NCBI GenBank assembly: GCA_020634435.1
Contig: JACKBS010000004.1
Coordinates: 310,001-374,000, forward strand
Origin: Ardenticatenaceae bacterium
GTDB lineage: Bacteria; Chloroflexota; Anaerolineae; Promineifilales; Promineifilaceae
Length of the DNA: 64,000 bases
Reading direction: 5' to 3'
Position 1 is the first letter of the stretch, and each line of letters opens with the position of its first letter. Positions 24,820 to 33,781 of this stretch are shown here, piece after piece. Both the position numbers and the translations under genes were made by a program. The notes below the pieces were generated by a model. It was not told the origin of the DNA and searched no databases. It saw only the letters and a list, made by a program, of their open reading frames with translations.

Positions 24820-25947
24820 ATGAAGATGAGGATGTTGTGGTTAGTGGTTGGTTGCTGGTGGCTAGTGGCGTGTGCCTCCCAGCCCATCAACCCAGCCGAT
24901 TTGCAACCGCCGACGTTTGTGCCGCAGCCGGAGCCAACGGTGACGGTAGACGGTGAGCAGGTGGCAGAAGCAACGGTCACTGCAACCCAATCTCCAGTCT
25001 CCAATCTCCAATCTCCTCAACCGCCTACGGAAACGGCCGTTCCCGCCACCGCCACCCTTTCTCCACCAACTCCTACGCCAGACCCATATGCCGATTTGAC
25101 AATCGACACTCTGACGGCGCGGAGCTATGGTGGCGGAGAGCTGGACATCATCGACACGTTGGAAGAAAACGAAACGTTTACCCGCTACCTCATCACCTAT
25201 CCCAGCGACGGGCTGACGATTTACGGCTTTATGAACGTGCCCAACGAGGGCAACAATTTTCCGGTGGCGCTGGTGCTGCACGGCTACATCGACCCGACCG
25301 ATTACGACACGCTTGCCTACACGCGCCGCTATGCGGATGCGCTGGCGGAGGCGGGTTACTTTGTCATCCATCCCAACTTCCGCAACTATCCGCCCTCGGA
25401 CGACGGGCCGAATCCGTACCGAATTGGATACGCGATTGACGTGCTGAATCTCATCGCCATCATTCGGGAGCAGAGCCAGGACCCATTAGGCTACCTGCGC
25501 CGGGCGGATGAGGACAGCATTCATTTGTGGGGGCACAGCATGGGCGGCGGCGTGGTGCTGCGGGTGCTCACGGTGAATAACGCACCTTATTTGCGAGCGG
25601 CCGTTCTTTACGGGGCGATGAGCGGCGACGAGCGGCAAAACTATGAGCAAATTCAGGTGTGGTCTGGTGGCGAAAGTGGCCCATTTGAGCTGGCTGCCAG
25701 CAACGGGCAGCTGAGGCAAATCTCTCCGATTTACTTTTTAGACCGCATTAACACGCCTATTAGCATCCACCACAGCGAGGCGGATGAGACGGTGCCCATC
25801 GCCTGGAGTCAGGATTTGTGTGTGGCGCTGCGGGCGATGAACAAGCCGGTGGAATGCTACACCTACTACGCCACGCCGCACACTTTCCGTGGCGAAGCGG
25901 ATGCGCTGTTTATGGAGCGCGTCGCCCAATTTTTTAACGAAAATTGA
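24820..25947 (+). CDS. Secreted alpha/beta-hydrolase lipoprotein (prolyl oligopeptidase-like)
   Basis: 375 residues from MKMRMLWLVVGCWWLVACAS, a lipoprotein signal with Cys18. A Thr/Pro-rich linker follows (about residues 20-90) that includes SPVSNLQSP, translated from the CAATCTCCAATCTCC repeat. The hydrolase domain has the nucleophile elbow GHSMGGGVV, a catalytic-acid segment HHSEADETVPIAW and the late His in YYATPHTFRG. It resembles S9-type peptidases or esterases acting outside the membrane. An upstream extension of the frame is noncoding. Substrate unknown. Confidence 0.85.
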   Translation: MKMRMLWLVVGCWWLVACASQPINPADLQPPTFVPQPEPTVTVDGEQVAEATVTATQSPVSNLQSPQPPTETAVPATATLSPPTPTPDPYADLTIDTLTARSYGGGELDIIDTLEENETFTRYLITYPSDGLTIYGFMNVPNEGNNFPVALVLHGYIDPTDYDTLAYTRRYADALAEAGYFVIHPNFRNYPPSDDGPNPYRIGYAIDVLNLIAIIREQSQDPLGYLRRADEDSIHLWGHSMGGGVVLRVLTVNNAPYLRAAVLYGAMSGDERQNYEQIQVWSGGESGPFELAASNGQLRQISPIYFLDRINTPISIHHSEADETVPIAWSQDLCVALRAMNKPVECYTYYATPHTFRGEADALFMERVAQFFNEN

Positions 25948-25984
25948 TTTTGGCCACAGAGAACACAGAGGAATAAGAGAAAAG

Positions 25985-27310
25985 CTAGTCAGAAACGGCC
26001 GTTTCTAGATTCGGGTTCAGCTCCAAAGCAGTGGCTAACGCAGCCTCAGCGTTCACTTCATCCCCCAAAGCAGCATAAGCATAGCTGCGGTAGAGGTAGG
26101 TTTCTTCCACATTTTGGCCGCCTTCAGTGGAGAGGATGGCGTCGGAGAGGGTGAAAATGTCGTCAGTACGGCCGTTTGCCAGATACGCTTCGTATGGTTC
26201 AAACTGGTACCACAACATGCGCCATGGCAGGCCGATGGTGCGTGCCTGGTCGAAGGCGGCGGCGGCGCTGGTGTAGAGCGAATCGTCGTTGGTGAGCTGG
26301 GCCAGGTGAGTGAGGCTGCTGCCCAGGTTGAACCAGGCGTAGGGGTTGTCTGGCTGGGTGGTGGTGAGTGATTGATTGGCAACGGCCGTTGTCTGCCACA
26401 TCGCCACGGGATCGTTCAGTTCAGGCGGCAACATGGCCAAAACATCCGCCTCATCTTCCGGTGGGTAAACTAGAATGAACGTGTGATTGAACATCTGCCA
26501 AAATTCGTCTACTGATTCGTAGTTATCACGCCGCCCGCTGTTGTCCCACGGCCCCAAAAAGGTATCCAGACTGATGAACTCCCGGCTGGCGTCGTCGTAG
26601 CCAACCATGGTTAGATAGTGCCCCATCCAGCCTTCCCAGGCGTTGGGGTACAGCCCTTTTTCCACGATGACCGGATAGCCCGCAGCGATGAGCTGTTTGA
26701 GCAAATCTAGATTGCCGCCCACAAAAAATTGGGCCTGCATTGGCGTTTCTTTGTTGACATAATCTACCAATTCCCACGGGCTGACGTTGCGATCATCGTA
26801 GTTGGGCTTGATCGCTGCGCCTACGTTCAGCTGATCCACCTCGACGCCATGATAGCCCAAGGTGATGGTAAGGTTAGCCGGGCCGCAGTTGTTGAATTTT
26901 TGGGGGATGATTTGAATGTTTTGTAGGCGAACGGCCGTTGGCAAAGGCATGGCGGTGGGGGGCAAAGGCGTACTGGTAGCTGTAGGTTCCGGTGAAGGAG
27001 ATTGGAGATTGGCGATTGGAGATTGGGGGGTGAATGTGGGCATCAAAGTCGCGGTAGGGGTGGCCGTTGGTTGAAGCTGGGCCAACTGATCACTGATTAC
27101 CGATAACTGCTCGCTGTTGGCAACGGCCGTTGGCGCGGGCAGTGCGGTGGGCAGCGGCGTCGCTACTAGATACAGCAGCTGATCAGGCACACCCTTTGGA
27201 AAGCGCTCGTGGGCGGCCAAAATGAGGCGCGGATAAAGCACGTACAGGGCAACGCCGCCTAGCAGCAGAAAGCCCAACAAGCTTAGCCACACCGTCCGTT
27301 TACGCATCAT
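25985..27310 (-). CDS. Membrane-anchored C39-like peptidase with C-terminal TPR region
   Basis: 441 residues. A signal-anchor (VWLSLLGFLLLGGVALYVLY) is followed by a low-complexity linker (45-125) containing LSVISDQLAQLQPT and SPIANLQSPSPEPT, both translated from iterated repeats. The papain-like C39_2 core shows Cys in KFNNCGPANLTITLGYHG, His in GHYLTMVGYDD and Asp in FISLDTFLGPW. The last ~120 residues are TPR-like helices (NPYAWFNLGSSLTHLAQL, ALGDEVNAEAALATALELN). It is probably an extracytoplasmic cysteine protease. Convergent with the hydrolase gene; CACAGAG repeat DNA lies between the two stops. Confidence 0.82.
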   Translation of the reverse strand: MMRKRTVWLSLLGFLLLGGVALYVLYPRLILAAHERFPKGVPDQLLYLVATPLPTALPAPTAVANSEQLSVISDQLAQLQPTATPTATLMPTFTPQSPIANLQSPSPEPTATSTPLPPTAMPLPTAVRLQNIQIIPQKFNNCGPANLTITLGYHGVEVDQLNVGAAIKPNYDDRNVSPWELVDYVNKETPMQAQFFVGGNLDLLKQLIAAGYPVIVEKGLYPNAWEGWMGHYLTMVGYDDASREFISLDTFLGPWDNSGRRDNYESVDEFWQMFNHTFILVYPPEDEADVLAMLPPELNDPVAMWQTTAVANQSLTTTQPDNPYAWFNLGSSLTHLAQLTNDDSLYTSAAAAFDQARTIGLPWRMLWYQFEPYEAYLANGRTDDIFTLSDAILSTEGGQNVEETYLYRSYAYAALGDEVNAEAALATALELNPNLETAVSD

Positions 27311-27380
27311 GGCCCCATTTTACTTGAGATTTTTGGCCAACAAATGAATGATTTTTGAGGAAACGGGCAACAAAAATGAG

Positions 27381-27453
27381 ACGAATAGCCAAATCACACG
27401 AATATTGGTCATCTGTTTCATTCGTAAATTCGTGTTATTCGTGTTTTTCTATT
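27381..27453. repeat. Iterated ATTCGTG repeat
   Basis: Between two divergent genes the sequence has ACGAATAGCC, CACGAATATTGG, then CATTCGTAAATTCGTGTTATTCGTG, i.e. several ATTCGT(G/A) units in both orientations. It is another small iterated family; function unknown. Confidence 0.45.
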
Positions 27454-27485
27454 CACACCAGTTCATTTTGCGATAAACTTAAATT

Positions 27486-28286
27486 ATGCCTGTGACGTCT
27501 GAATCTCACGTTGAAAAAGTGAAGCGGCTCCGTTTGGAGCTGGATGAGCTGCGGGCGCAGTTGGCCGAAGCGGAGGCAGAGCTCAATAACCAGCTGGAAG
27601 ATGTGCAGGCGTTTGAGTTTCGTTTTGAGGCGCACGTGGGGCAGCTTTTGGATCAACTTGCCACGCTTGAATCAGAAGTGAACAGCTATTTGACGCAAAT
27701 TAAGCTGATGCGCCACCAGCAAAGTTTTGGCGAATCAGGCCCATCGTTTGATCCGGTTGAAGAGCAGTTTAGGCAGACGTGGCACCAAGAACCAGAAACG
27801 GCCGTTCCCCAACCCAAACCGCCACCACCAGCCGCTACCCAGGCCCAGCTCAAAAAAATCTATCGCCAGCTGGCCCGCCAATTCCACCCCGATTTAGCTA
27901 TCGACGAGGCTGATCGCCAGTACCGTACCGACAAAATGGCGGCGATCAACGACGCTTACAACGCACAAAGCATGGTGGAGCTGATAGCCCTGGCCGAAGA
28001 GCTCGAAGTCCGTCAAAATCGGCAACAAACGGCCCAACCCCCGGACCAGGAGATGGCGCAGGCGTTGCAGGAGGAGATTGAGCGCTGTCGTCGCCGTTTG
28101 CGCAGCATTGACAACGAGCTGCAAAATTTACCGAATCGCTCGATGGTGGATTTGGCGCTGCGGGTAAAGCTGGCCCAGCGTGAAGGGCGCGACCTTTTGG
28201 CCGAGATGGCTACGGACCTGGAGCGTAAAATTGCCCGCAAAACGGCCGAACGCGACATGTTGCGGTCACAGTTTAATCATTTGTAG
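27486..28286 (+). CDS. J-domain protein with flanking coiled coils
   Basis: 266 residues. Residues 8-85 are a charged coiled coil (VKRLRLELDELRAQLAEAEAEL), residues about 115-175 a J domain (LKKIYRQLARQFHPDL with the HPD tripeptide, MAAINDAYNA), and the C-terminus another coiled coil (EEIERCRRRLRSIDNEL). J domains stimulate Hsp70 ATPase. No DnaK gene is near and no zinc-finger or DnaJ C-terminal domain is present, so it is a specialised co-chaperone. No clear ribosome site precedes ATG 27486. Confidence 0.82.
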   Translation: MPVTSESHVEKVKRLRLELDELRAQLAEAEAELNNQLEDVQAFEFRFEAHVGQLLDQLATLESEVNSYLTQIKLMRHQQSFGESGPSFDPVEEQFRQTWHQEPETAVPQPKPPPPAATQAQLKKIYRQLARQFHPDLAIDEADRQYRTDKMAAINDAYNAQSMVELIALAEELEVRQNRQQTAQPPDQEMAQALQEEIERCRRRLRSIDNELQNLPNRSMVDLALRVKLAQREGRDLLAEMATDLERKIARKTAERDMLRSQFNHL

Positions 28287-28369
28287 CGACGGTACAATTC
28301 TCCTCTGGTGAACCCTGCCCAGTAATGCCACAATAAGCATGTGTAACTTTACCCTGACGAGGCAGTACT

Positions 28370-28831
28370 ATGACAAATTCTGCAGAGACTGAACTAAAAC
28401 ATTTGAAGACGGCCGTTCGCTACCTCATTGGTTTGCTGGAAGAGGGTTCGCTGGTGCCGCGCTATGATGAATCCACCCGCAAAGAGATCGGCATGGTGTT
28501 GCAGCACCTGCTGCATAAGGTGGAAGGTTTGCCCGAAGGCGTGCCGGAAAACCTGGTGCTGACAACGGCCGTACGCGCCGTGGTTGAAGCCGCCGCTGAG
28601 CACGATCAGGCTGCCCAACAGGAGCAGGCGGACGCCCTGGAGCGCCAGATGTGTGAGGCTGAAGCGTGGGCATCCATTCACGGCCACCTGTTGGAAAAAT
28701 GGGAACCCGTGGCTGGTTCGGTCATGGAATACCAGACTTCGTGCCAGACCTGCGGTGGCTTTATCTACGTGAGCCATAACAGCAACTATAATTTGCTGTT
28801 AGAAACCTGCGAACGGATCAAGCAAGAATAA
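28370..28831 (+). CDS. Hypothetical protein with C-terminal Cys pair
   Basis: 153 residues, mostly helical and acidic, with a possible metal-binding TSCQTCGGFIYV near the C-terminus. Ribosome site GACGAGG precedes ATG. It resembles a short sensor or structural protein but I do not recognise a family. It may be linked in function to the next gene, which also carries Cys-rich zinc-ribbon motifs. Confidence 0.65.
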   Translation: MTNSAETELKHLKTAVRYLIGLLEEGSLVPRYDESTRKEIGMVLQHLLHKVEGLPEGVPENLVLTTAVRAVVEAAAEHDQAAQQEQADALERQMCEAEAWASIHGHLLEKWEPVAGSVMEYQTSCQTCGGFIYVSHNSNYNLLLETCERIKQE

Positions 28832-28870
28832 ACGTTTCTTGAAAGTCATCTTCACTCGTTTTGCATATTA

Positions 28871-28901
28871 GCCCGTATCCATTACCATTATTGGTACGGG
28901 C
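28871..28901. other. Intergenic hairpin
   Basis: GCCCGTA and TACGGGC flank an inner CCA/TGG pair in GCCCGTATCCATTACC and TTATTGGTACGGGC. It sits 25 bp before the next start codon; no T-tract. Confidence 0.4.
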
Positions 28902-28925
28902 ACACGTTCAAAGCGAGTGAGATGC

Positions 28926-29312
28926 ATGATTGAAACCAAGACCACCTGGAAAGACAGCGGCTACGATTGTGACCACTGCGGGGGGCAAATTTTAGAACGA
29001 ACCGACCAGGAAACAGGCCAACCTGCGCAGGTTTGTTACCAGTGCCAGATGTGTGGTTGCCAGTGGGAACTTAGTGGAGATATTTTACGTGTTGGCAACA
29101 TGACCTCCTGCCGTCGCGCCGTCAAAAATCAAGAAGCTGTGCAAGTAAATCCGGTTCACCTGCGGCTCGTTATTGTCATTGGGGCGCTGATTTTGTTTGG
29201 GCTTGTGTATTTTGGTGGATTGGTGGCAGTGCGGTATCTCATTCCGATGGCTATTACTGTTTTTGTTTTTCGAGCCGTTTACCAGTTAGGGAAGGAGCGC
29301 ATGTGGTGGTAA
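28926..29312 (+). CDS. Zinc-ribbon membrane protein, unknown
   Basis: 128 residues from ATG 28926 (an in-frame GTG three codons upstream is less likely). N-terminal zinc ribbon: CDHCGG near residue 14 and CYQCQMCGCQW near residue 38. Then two hydrophobic spans (LRLVIVIGALILFGLVYFGG and RYLIPMAITVFVFRAVYQL). Function unknown. It is 13 bp upstream of the VanZ-like gene, probably one transcript. Confidence 0.7.
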   Translation: MIETKTTWKDSGYDCDHCGGQILERTDQETGQPAQVCYQCQMCGCQWELSGDILRVGNMTSCRRAVKNQEAVQVNPVHLRLVIVIGALILFGLVYFGGLVAVRYLIPMAITVFVFRAVYQLGKERMWW

Positions 29313-29325
29313 GGAGGGGAAAATT

Positions 29326-29727
29326 ATGAGGGGATGGGTCTACGCTAAACGATCATCCTGGGTTGGCCGGTGGCTGCCGTTGCTTATCGCGATGGGGGTC
29401 ATTTTTTTTGTCTCGAACCAACCTTCGGCTGATTTGCCAAACTTTGGGTTGTGGGATGTGGCGGTTAAAAAGACGGGGCACTTTCTAGCCTATGCCAGTT
29501 TAGCGTTGCTGGCTTTACGAGCCGTGTGGGGTGTGAAACGGCCGTATCTCACCGCCATCATCATCGTGCTTTTGTATGCCAGTAGTGACGAGTTCCACCA
29601 AACCTTCATCGCTGGTCGCACCGGCACCCCGGTAGACGTGCTGATTGATTTGAGTGGCGCGCTTACCTGCCTTTGGTTGGTCCATTGGCGGCATTTTATC
29701 CCACAGCCTGCGTTTCTTGCCAAATAA
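29326..29727 (+). CDS. VanZ-like family membrane protein
   Basis: 133 residues with four predicted spans. The family pattern is clear: LPLLIAMGVIFFVSNQPS, KKTGHFLAYASLALLALRA, then ASSDEFHQTFIAGRTGTPVD and VLIDLSGALTCLWLV. VanZ-like proteins occur widely; the founding member gives low teicoplanin resistance but most have no known role. A very good ribosome site (TAAGGAGGGG) precedes ATG. Confidence 0.88.
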   Translation: MRGWVYAKRSSWVGRWLPLLIAMGVIFFVSNQPSADLPNFGLWDVAVKKTGHFLAYASLALLALRAVWGVKRPYLTAIIIVLLYASSDEFHQTFIAGRTGTPVDVLIDLSGALTCLWLVHWRHFIPQPAFLAK

Positions 29728-29916
29728 TTCTTTGAAACTTGCTAAGCTGACTGATCGCCTATCTGTCATGCCAACGATCCTTTTGTGTTATTGAATTTCT
29801 ATGGACCAGGTAAGTTGGTAAAATGCCAACAATACACAAATACGCTCTAATGGTGTCCAGTTTGAGCCCCAGGGCAAAGGGTAGGTGCTGCGGTCCGCTG
29901 TAAAACTCGGCCACTT

Positions 29917-30840
29917 TTAGAGGATATCGCGGAGGGCAGCTTCGGCGGTGGGGAATTTGAACTCAAACCCCTCGCTTTGCAGCTTTTGCGGAATAGCGCG
30001 ACGGCCGTCTAGCACAATTGCAGCAATTTCGCCCAGACCCAGTTTCAGGGCAAAGGCTGGCGTGGGGAAGAAGGCCGGTCGGTTCATCACCTGGCCAATC
30101 TTTTTAGCAAAATCTTTGTTTTTGAGTGGGTTCGGGGTGCAAAGGTTATAAGGGCCACTGGCCGAATCATCTTCCAGCAAAAAGCGGATGGCCCGCACCT
30201 CGTCATCCAGATGAATCCATGGCCACCATTGCTCGCCGCTGCCCAAAGGACCCCCAGCGAAAAATTTAAACGGCAGCACGGTGATGGGCAGTGCACCGCT
30301 TTCCATGCTGAGCACAATGCCCGTGCGAATGATGACCCGCCGCACGCCCATTGCTTCGACCTCGGCGGTGGAGTTCTCCCAGTCCACGGTGACATCGGCC
30401 AGAAAGCCGCGGCCGTGGGGCGATGTTTCGGTAATGACTTTGTCGCTGGGTACGTTGCCGTAATAGTCAATGCCAGAGGATTGGACGATTAGTTTGGGTT
30501 TGTTGGTGGCGGCAGCTACGGCTTCGGTAACGGCCGTTCCGGCATCAATGCGGCTCTGGCGAATGCGGCGTTTGCGTTCCGCGGTCCAACGGGAGGGGAA
30601 CAGCCCGGTGCCCGCAATCGGTGCCCCGGCAAGGTTAACAATGGCATCGACGCCATCGGCCAGGTGTCCCCAGCCAACGGCCGTTTTGCTGTCCCACTCC
30701 ACGCCGCGTACGCCTTGGGGGAAGGTATGTTTTGCCGGATTGCGGCTTAACGAAATCACTTCATGCCCATCCGCTGCCAAATTTTTCGCCAAAGCAGAAC
30801 CGATAAGTCCAGTCCCGCCAGTAATAATTACACGCATCAT
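29917..30840 (-). CDS. TIGR01777/YfcH-type NAD(P)-dependent epimerase
   Basis: 307 residues. Rossmann motif MRVIITGGTGLIGSALAKNL, then HEVISLSRNP, GVDAIVNLAGAPI, VQSSGIDYYG, the catalytic region around RRVIIRTGIVLSM, and the family tail WIHLDDEVRAIRFLLED, YNLCTPNP and ILDGRRAIPQKLQSEGFEFKFP. An extended SDR also called sugar-nucleotide epimerase SulA/YfcH; the substrate is not known. Ribosome site AAGGAGC. Start could be 30840 or the adjacent ATG 30837. Confidence 0.9.
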   Translation of the reverse strand: MMRVIITGGTGLIGSALAKNLAADGHEVISLSRNPAKHTFPQGVRGVEWDSKTAVGWGHLADGVDAIVNLAGAPIAGTGLFPSRWTAERKRRIRQSRIDAGTAVTEAVAAATNKPKLIVQSSGIDYYGNVPSDKVITETSPHGRGFLADVTVDWENSTAEVEAMGVRRVIIRTGIVLSMESGALPITVLPFKFFAGGPLGSGEQWWPWIHLDDEVRAIRFLLEDDSASGPYNLCTPNPLKNKDFAKKIGQVMNRPAFFPTPAFALKLGLGEIAAIVLDGRRAIPQKLQSEGFEFKFPTAEAALRDIL

Positions 30841-31159
30841 TTGCTCCTTATCGCCAAATAACTCTTTTATTGTGCAATTTTAGCCATAATTAGAAATATT
30901 GTCCATATTTTGAACAGTTATTAATAAAGAAATATGGACACAAGCCTCTGGGCAAAGCTTCTCTATTGATAAGCAAAACCTCTTGTTGAACAAAGAGAAG
31001 TTAATCTTTTGCTGGGCAATTTGATTATAATTTACCTACTTGGTTTCGCGTTTTTCACAAATCTATGCCCCTCACAACAGGGACAAATTGTATCACTTTC
31101 CAGGTATGCAAAATACGAAGCCGTGCCTTAATCATCATTCACACATGGAGGAGAACAAA
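30841..31159. promoter_or_regulatory. Divergent control region with 11-bp inverted repeat and a TATAAT box
   Basis: TGTCCATATTT (30900-30910) is the exact reverse complement of AAATATGGACA (30930-30940), a possible operator or hairpin upstream of the epimerase gene. TATAAT at 31026-31031 (in TTGATTATAATTTACC) is a consensus -10 for the rightward lipoprotein gene, with a poor -35. The implied leader is about 120 nt. No gene is supported here. Confidence 0.5.
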
Positions 31160-31963
31160 ATGAAACACAATGCTTTATTGGGTCGGTTACTGATTGTTAC
31201 GCTGCTTTTGTTATGGGTTGGTGCGGCGTGTGGCGGTGAAGAGGCCACTCCAACACCAACTGCCGTTGCTCAGGTTGTAGAAACACCTACCGAAACGGCC
31301 GTTCCACCCACCGACACCCCCGCACCGACTGATACACCGGAACCAACCGACACCCCGGCGCCAACAGATACGCCCACGCCCACCGATACGCCGGTGCCCA
31401 CGAACACCCCCGAACCAACCGAAACACCAACGGAAGTCCCTACTGAGACTCCCTCGCCGACGAATACGGCCGTACCTGTCACCAACACACCGGCACCCCC
31501 AGCGGCCACGGCGACCCCCGAGGAAAGCGAAGAGCCGGAAATGATCACCGTGTATTACATTTCCAACCCCAATGATATTTTGGGCGTCTTCCCCGAACTG
31601 CCGTTTGATGCCGCTGGTCTGACGGCCAACATGAACAACATCTATTACTCGCTGCAAACCATGCGCGCCAACATTGATGGGGCCAAGGCAGGTGATGCGG
31701 CGGCCTGCTCCAGCTACGTGGGGGCATACAACAATATTTTGTACTCAGGTGTGTTTTACAAAGATGTGCCCGGCGACTGGGAAGAGATTGATTTTGTCTA
31801 CTTCCTTTCCTTCATCTACTCGCTGGATCGCACCCGCCCGGCATACCTTTCCTGCGTCAACGCGGGCAGCGTGGATGATTTTAACTACGGGCTGGCAGTG
31901 ACCGCGATCAACGATACGATTACGTTTATGACGCCGTCCCTCAACTCCGCTAACTCTCGCTAA
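31160..31963 (+). CDS. Lipoprotein with Thr/Pro-rich repeat linker
   Basis: 267 residues from MKHNALLGRLLIVTLL with lipobox GAAC (Cys24) and a good ribosome site (GGAGGAG). Residues 30-135 are TDTPxPTDTP-type repeats (units such as APTDTPEPTDTP), a spacer common in Chloroflexota surface lipoproteins. The C-terminal ~130 residues form a small globular domain with two Cys (AACSSYVGAYNNIL and PAYLSCVNAGSVDDF), probably disulfide-bonded. Function unknown. The stop overlaps the convergent deaminase-like gene by 4 bp. Confidence 0.82.
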   Translation: MKHNALLGRLLIVTLLLLWVGAACGGEEATPTPTAVAQVVETPTETAVPPTDTPAPTDTPEPTDTPAPTDTPTPTDTPVPTNTPEPTETPTEVPTETPSPTNTAVPVTNTPAPPAATATPEESEEPEMITVYYISNPNDILGVFPELPFDAAGLTANMNNIYYSLQTMRANIDGAKAGDAAACSSYVGAYNNILYSGVFYKDVPGDWEEIDFVYFLSFIYSLDRTRPAYLSCVNAGSVDDFNYGLAVTAINDTITFMTPSLNSANSR

Positions 31964-33327
31964 ACAGCAGTCAGATTTTGTAAGGCAAAGCGCCGGGGAT
32001 CGCCCAGGCGCTTTGCCAGACTTTCTGGCGTGTACTCCGTGTGGCAAAGCACCCATTCAATTTCCGAAGCTAGCGTAATGTCAAAAACGCCGGGATCATC
32101 GGTGCAAATGCACAAATTGACGTCGCTGGCGAGCAGCCGGTGGATGGGGTGATGTTCGGCATCGGGTACGCCACCGATGCGCAGGTTGGACGTGGGGCAG
32201 CATTCGATCACCGTGCGCATCTGGGCCAGCTGCTGCAAGACAAACGTCTGGCGCTGGCGAACTTCTTGCAGGCGCTGGGACGTATACGGCCGTTCCACCC
32301 AATCATCGGCTCGCTGCAACAAGGCGGCCTGCTCAGCCCGCAGCGCCGCCTCGTCAATACGGACGCCCAGTGTTCGCAGCGGGTTGGCATAGCGCAAATC
32401 GTAGGCGATCTGGTCCAGCCGCTCGCTGACCAACTCCGCTTCATGCGCCTGGGGGCGGCGGCTGACGGCCACGGCGGGATCCAGGCCGAGGGCAATGCAG
32501 TGGCCCAGCCGTTTGGCCCCCAATAGCGCCGCCTCGTGGCACCACCGGGCCGCACTTTCCAGCGATTTATCAAAAAACGTCTCGCCCACGTGGTACACAA
32601 CCGACAGCCACTGTTCGGGATTGGTCACATTATCTTTTTGCAGCTGTTGAAAAAACGGACGGTACAGCTTTGGGGGGAAGCCTTCCTCACGGCTGGCAAA
32701 ATCCAGCCCCACCAGCGTCTTGGCCACGTGTGGCTGCTCTTCCAGCAGCAGGCGAACCTGCGCATAGGTGGGCATGGGGTCATCGCGTGGCAGGGGGACA
32801 ATGTAGCGGGCGGTGAACCTGGCATCGCTCAGTTTGGCCAGCGTTTCGGCGCAGATTTGCATCCGCTGGCGCAGCAGCGCATCTTCGCCCCAGAACCCGG
32901 CGCGGTATTCGGCGTAGTCCAGGCCTTGCCGTTTGTGGTGGTTAACGGCCTGGGTGATCATCGAGACGGCCGTTTTCCTTCCCTGCTCCCAACCATCGCT
33001 CCACACATGGGAAAACAGGCGGTATTTCCACATGAACCGCTCGAAATCGCCACTGTCTTCTGCGCCAAACACGTAAGCGGCTTTTAATGGCGGGAAGCCG
33101 GTTTCTGGATGGTCTAGCGCCTGGGCAAACAGCTGCACCGGATCAAGGTTGGTTGCCATGCTGGTGTTGTAGCCAGAGAGAAAGTCCCGGCGGTTCCAAT
33201 CGAGATCGCGGAAAATGGGTGCGCCGATGGCCAGCAAATCCTCGGCGTAAAAGGAGCCTGCCAGGTGGAGGTGTAAATCGCAGCCCGCCAGATTATTTGG
33301 CAAGATACGCTCGCACTCGCTGACCAA
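31960..33327 (-). CDS. Adenosine deaminase-family amidohydrolase
   Basis: 455 residues, longer than classical adenosine deaminase (about 340). Metal motif CDLHLHLAGS at residue 16, VVYHVGETFFDKS with the HxGE pair, a late HC motif (KRLGHCIALGLDP), CCPTSNLRIGG and CTDDPGVFDITL. These are the zinc ligands and catalytic residues of the family. Large inserts around residues 110-160 and 310-360 mean the substrate may not be adenosine. The only start giving the full N-terminus is TTG 33327, which overlaps the upstream DUF4870 gene by 35 bp, so the start is uncertain. Confidence 0.8.
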   Translation of the reverse strand: MVSECERILPNNLAGCDLHLHLAGSFYAEDLLAIGAPIFRDLDWNRRDFLSGYNTSMATNLDPVQLFAQALDHPETGFPPLKAAYVFGAEDSGDFERFMWKYRLFSHVWSDGWEQGRKTAVSMITQAVNHHKRQGLDYAEYRAGFWGEDALLRQRMQICAETLAKLSDARFTARYIVPLPRDDPMPTYAQVRLLLEEQPHVAKTLVGLDFASREEGFPPKLYRPFFQQLQKDNVTNPEQWLSVVYHVGETFFDKSLESAARWCHEAALLGAKRLGHCIALGLDPAVAVSRRPQAHEAELVSERLDQIAYDLRYANPLRTLGVRIDEAALRAEQAALLQRADDWVERPYTSQRLQEVRQRQTFVLQQLAQMRTVIECCPTSNLRIGGVPDAEHHPIHRLLASDVNLCICTDDPGVFDITLASEIEWVLCHTEYTPESLAKRLGDPRRFALQNLTAV

Positions 33328-33739
33328 TCAAGGGGTAGTTGAAATCATGACCCTGCAAATTGCGAACGGCCGCATAAAGGGCCACGATGATGGTAATGAT
33401 AAAGGTGAAGAAAATGACGCCCATGACGCAAAACGGTAAGAAAAAGACGGGTGGCGGCCCATTTGATCCCATTTCGTCCATCATAAAAACGCTGCCAAAA
33501 GTGAGGAAAAAGCTGCCCATGTAAAATGCCATTCCGATAAACCCCAGGCAGATTTGCAGGATCTGCCAGGCCAACGCTTGCGCTGATTGCTGCCGAACAA
33601 ATTCGGATTTTTCTCGCTGTGTTACCCAAATAAGTACCGGAGCAATGATGCCCCAAAACGGCAAGAAAGCGGCTGCATGGCCCAATGCCCCCACAATTTT
33701 ATCATCCTGAGAATGTTCTTGTTTTTCTTCTTCTATCAT
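33293..33739 (-). CDS. DUF4870-like membrane protein A
   Basis: 148 residues from ATG 33739 (ribosome site AGGAGC). Pattern: DDKIVGALGHAAAFLPFWGIIAPVLIWVTQREKSEFVRQQSAQALAWQ split across the first spans, three to four hydrophobic segments, and a C-terminal NLQGHDFNYPLIGQRVRAYL. Paralogue of the adjacent gene. The family (DUF4870/Tic20-like) has no settled role. The frame is open nine codons further upstream without a ribosome site. Confidence 0.82.
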   Translation of the reverse strand: MIEEEKQEHSQDDKIVGALGHAAAFLPFWGIIAPVLIWVTQREKSEFVRQQSAQALAWQILQICLGFIGMAFYMGSFFLTFGSVFMMDEMGSNGPPPVFFLPFCVMGVIFFTFIITIIVALYAAVRNLQGHDFNYPLIGQRVRAYLAK

Positions 33740-33781
33740 TTTTAGCTCCTGAACTGTTGGACGCAACTCTAAATAGCCCGA

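Noticed and set aside
31290..31500. Regular 12-18 bp repeats resembling a CRISPR or minisatellite
   Set aside because: They encode a Thr/Pro-rich lipoprotein linker in frame, with no constant repeats separated by unique spacers and no cas genes.
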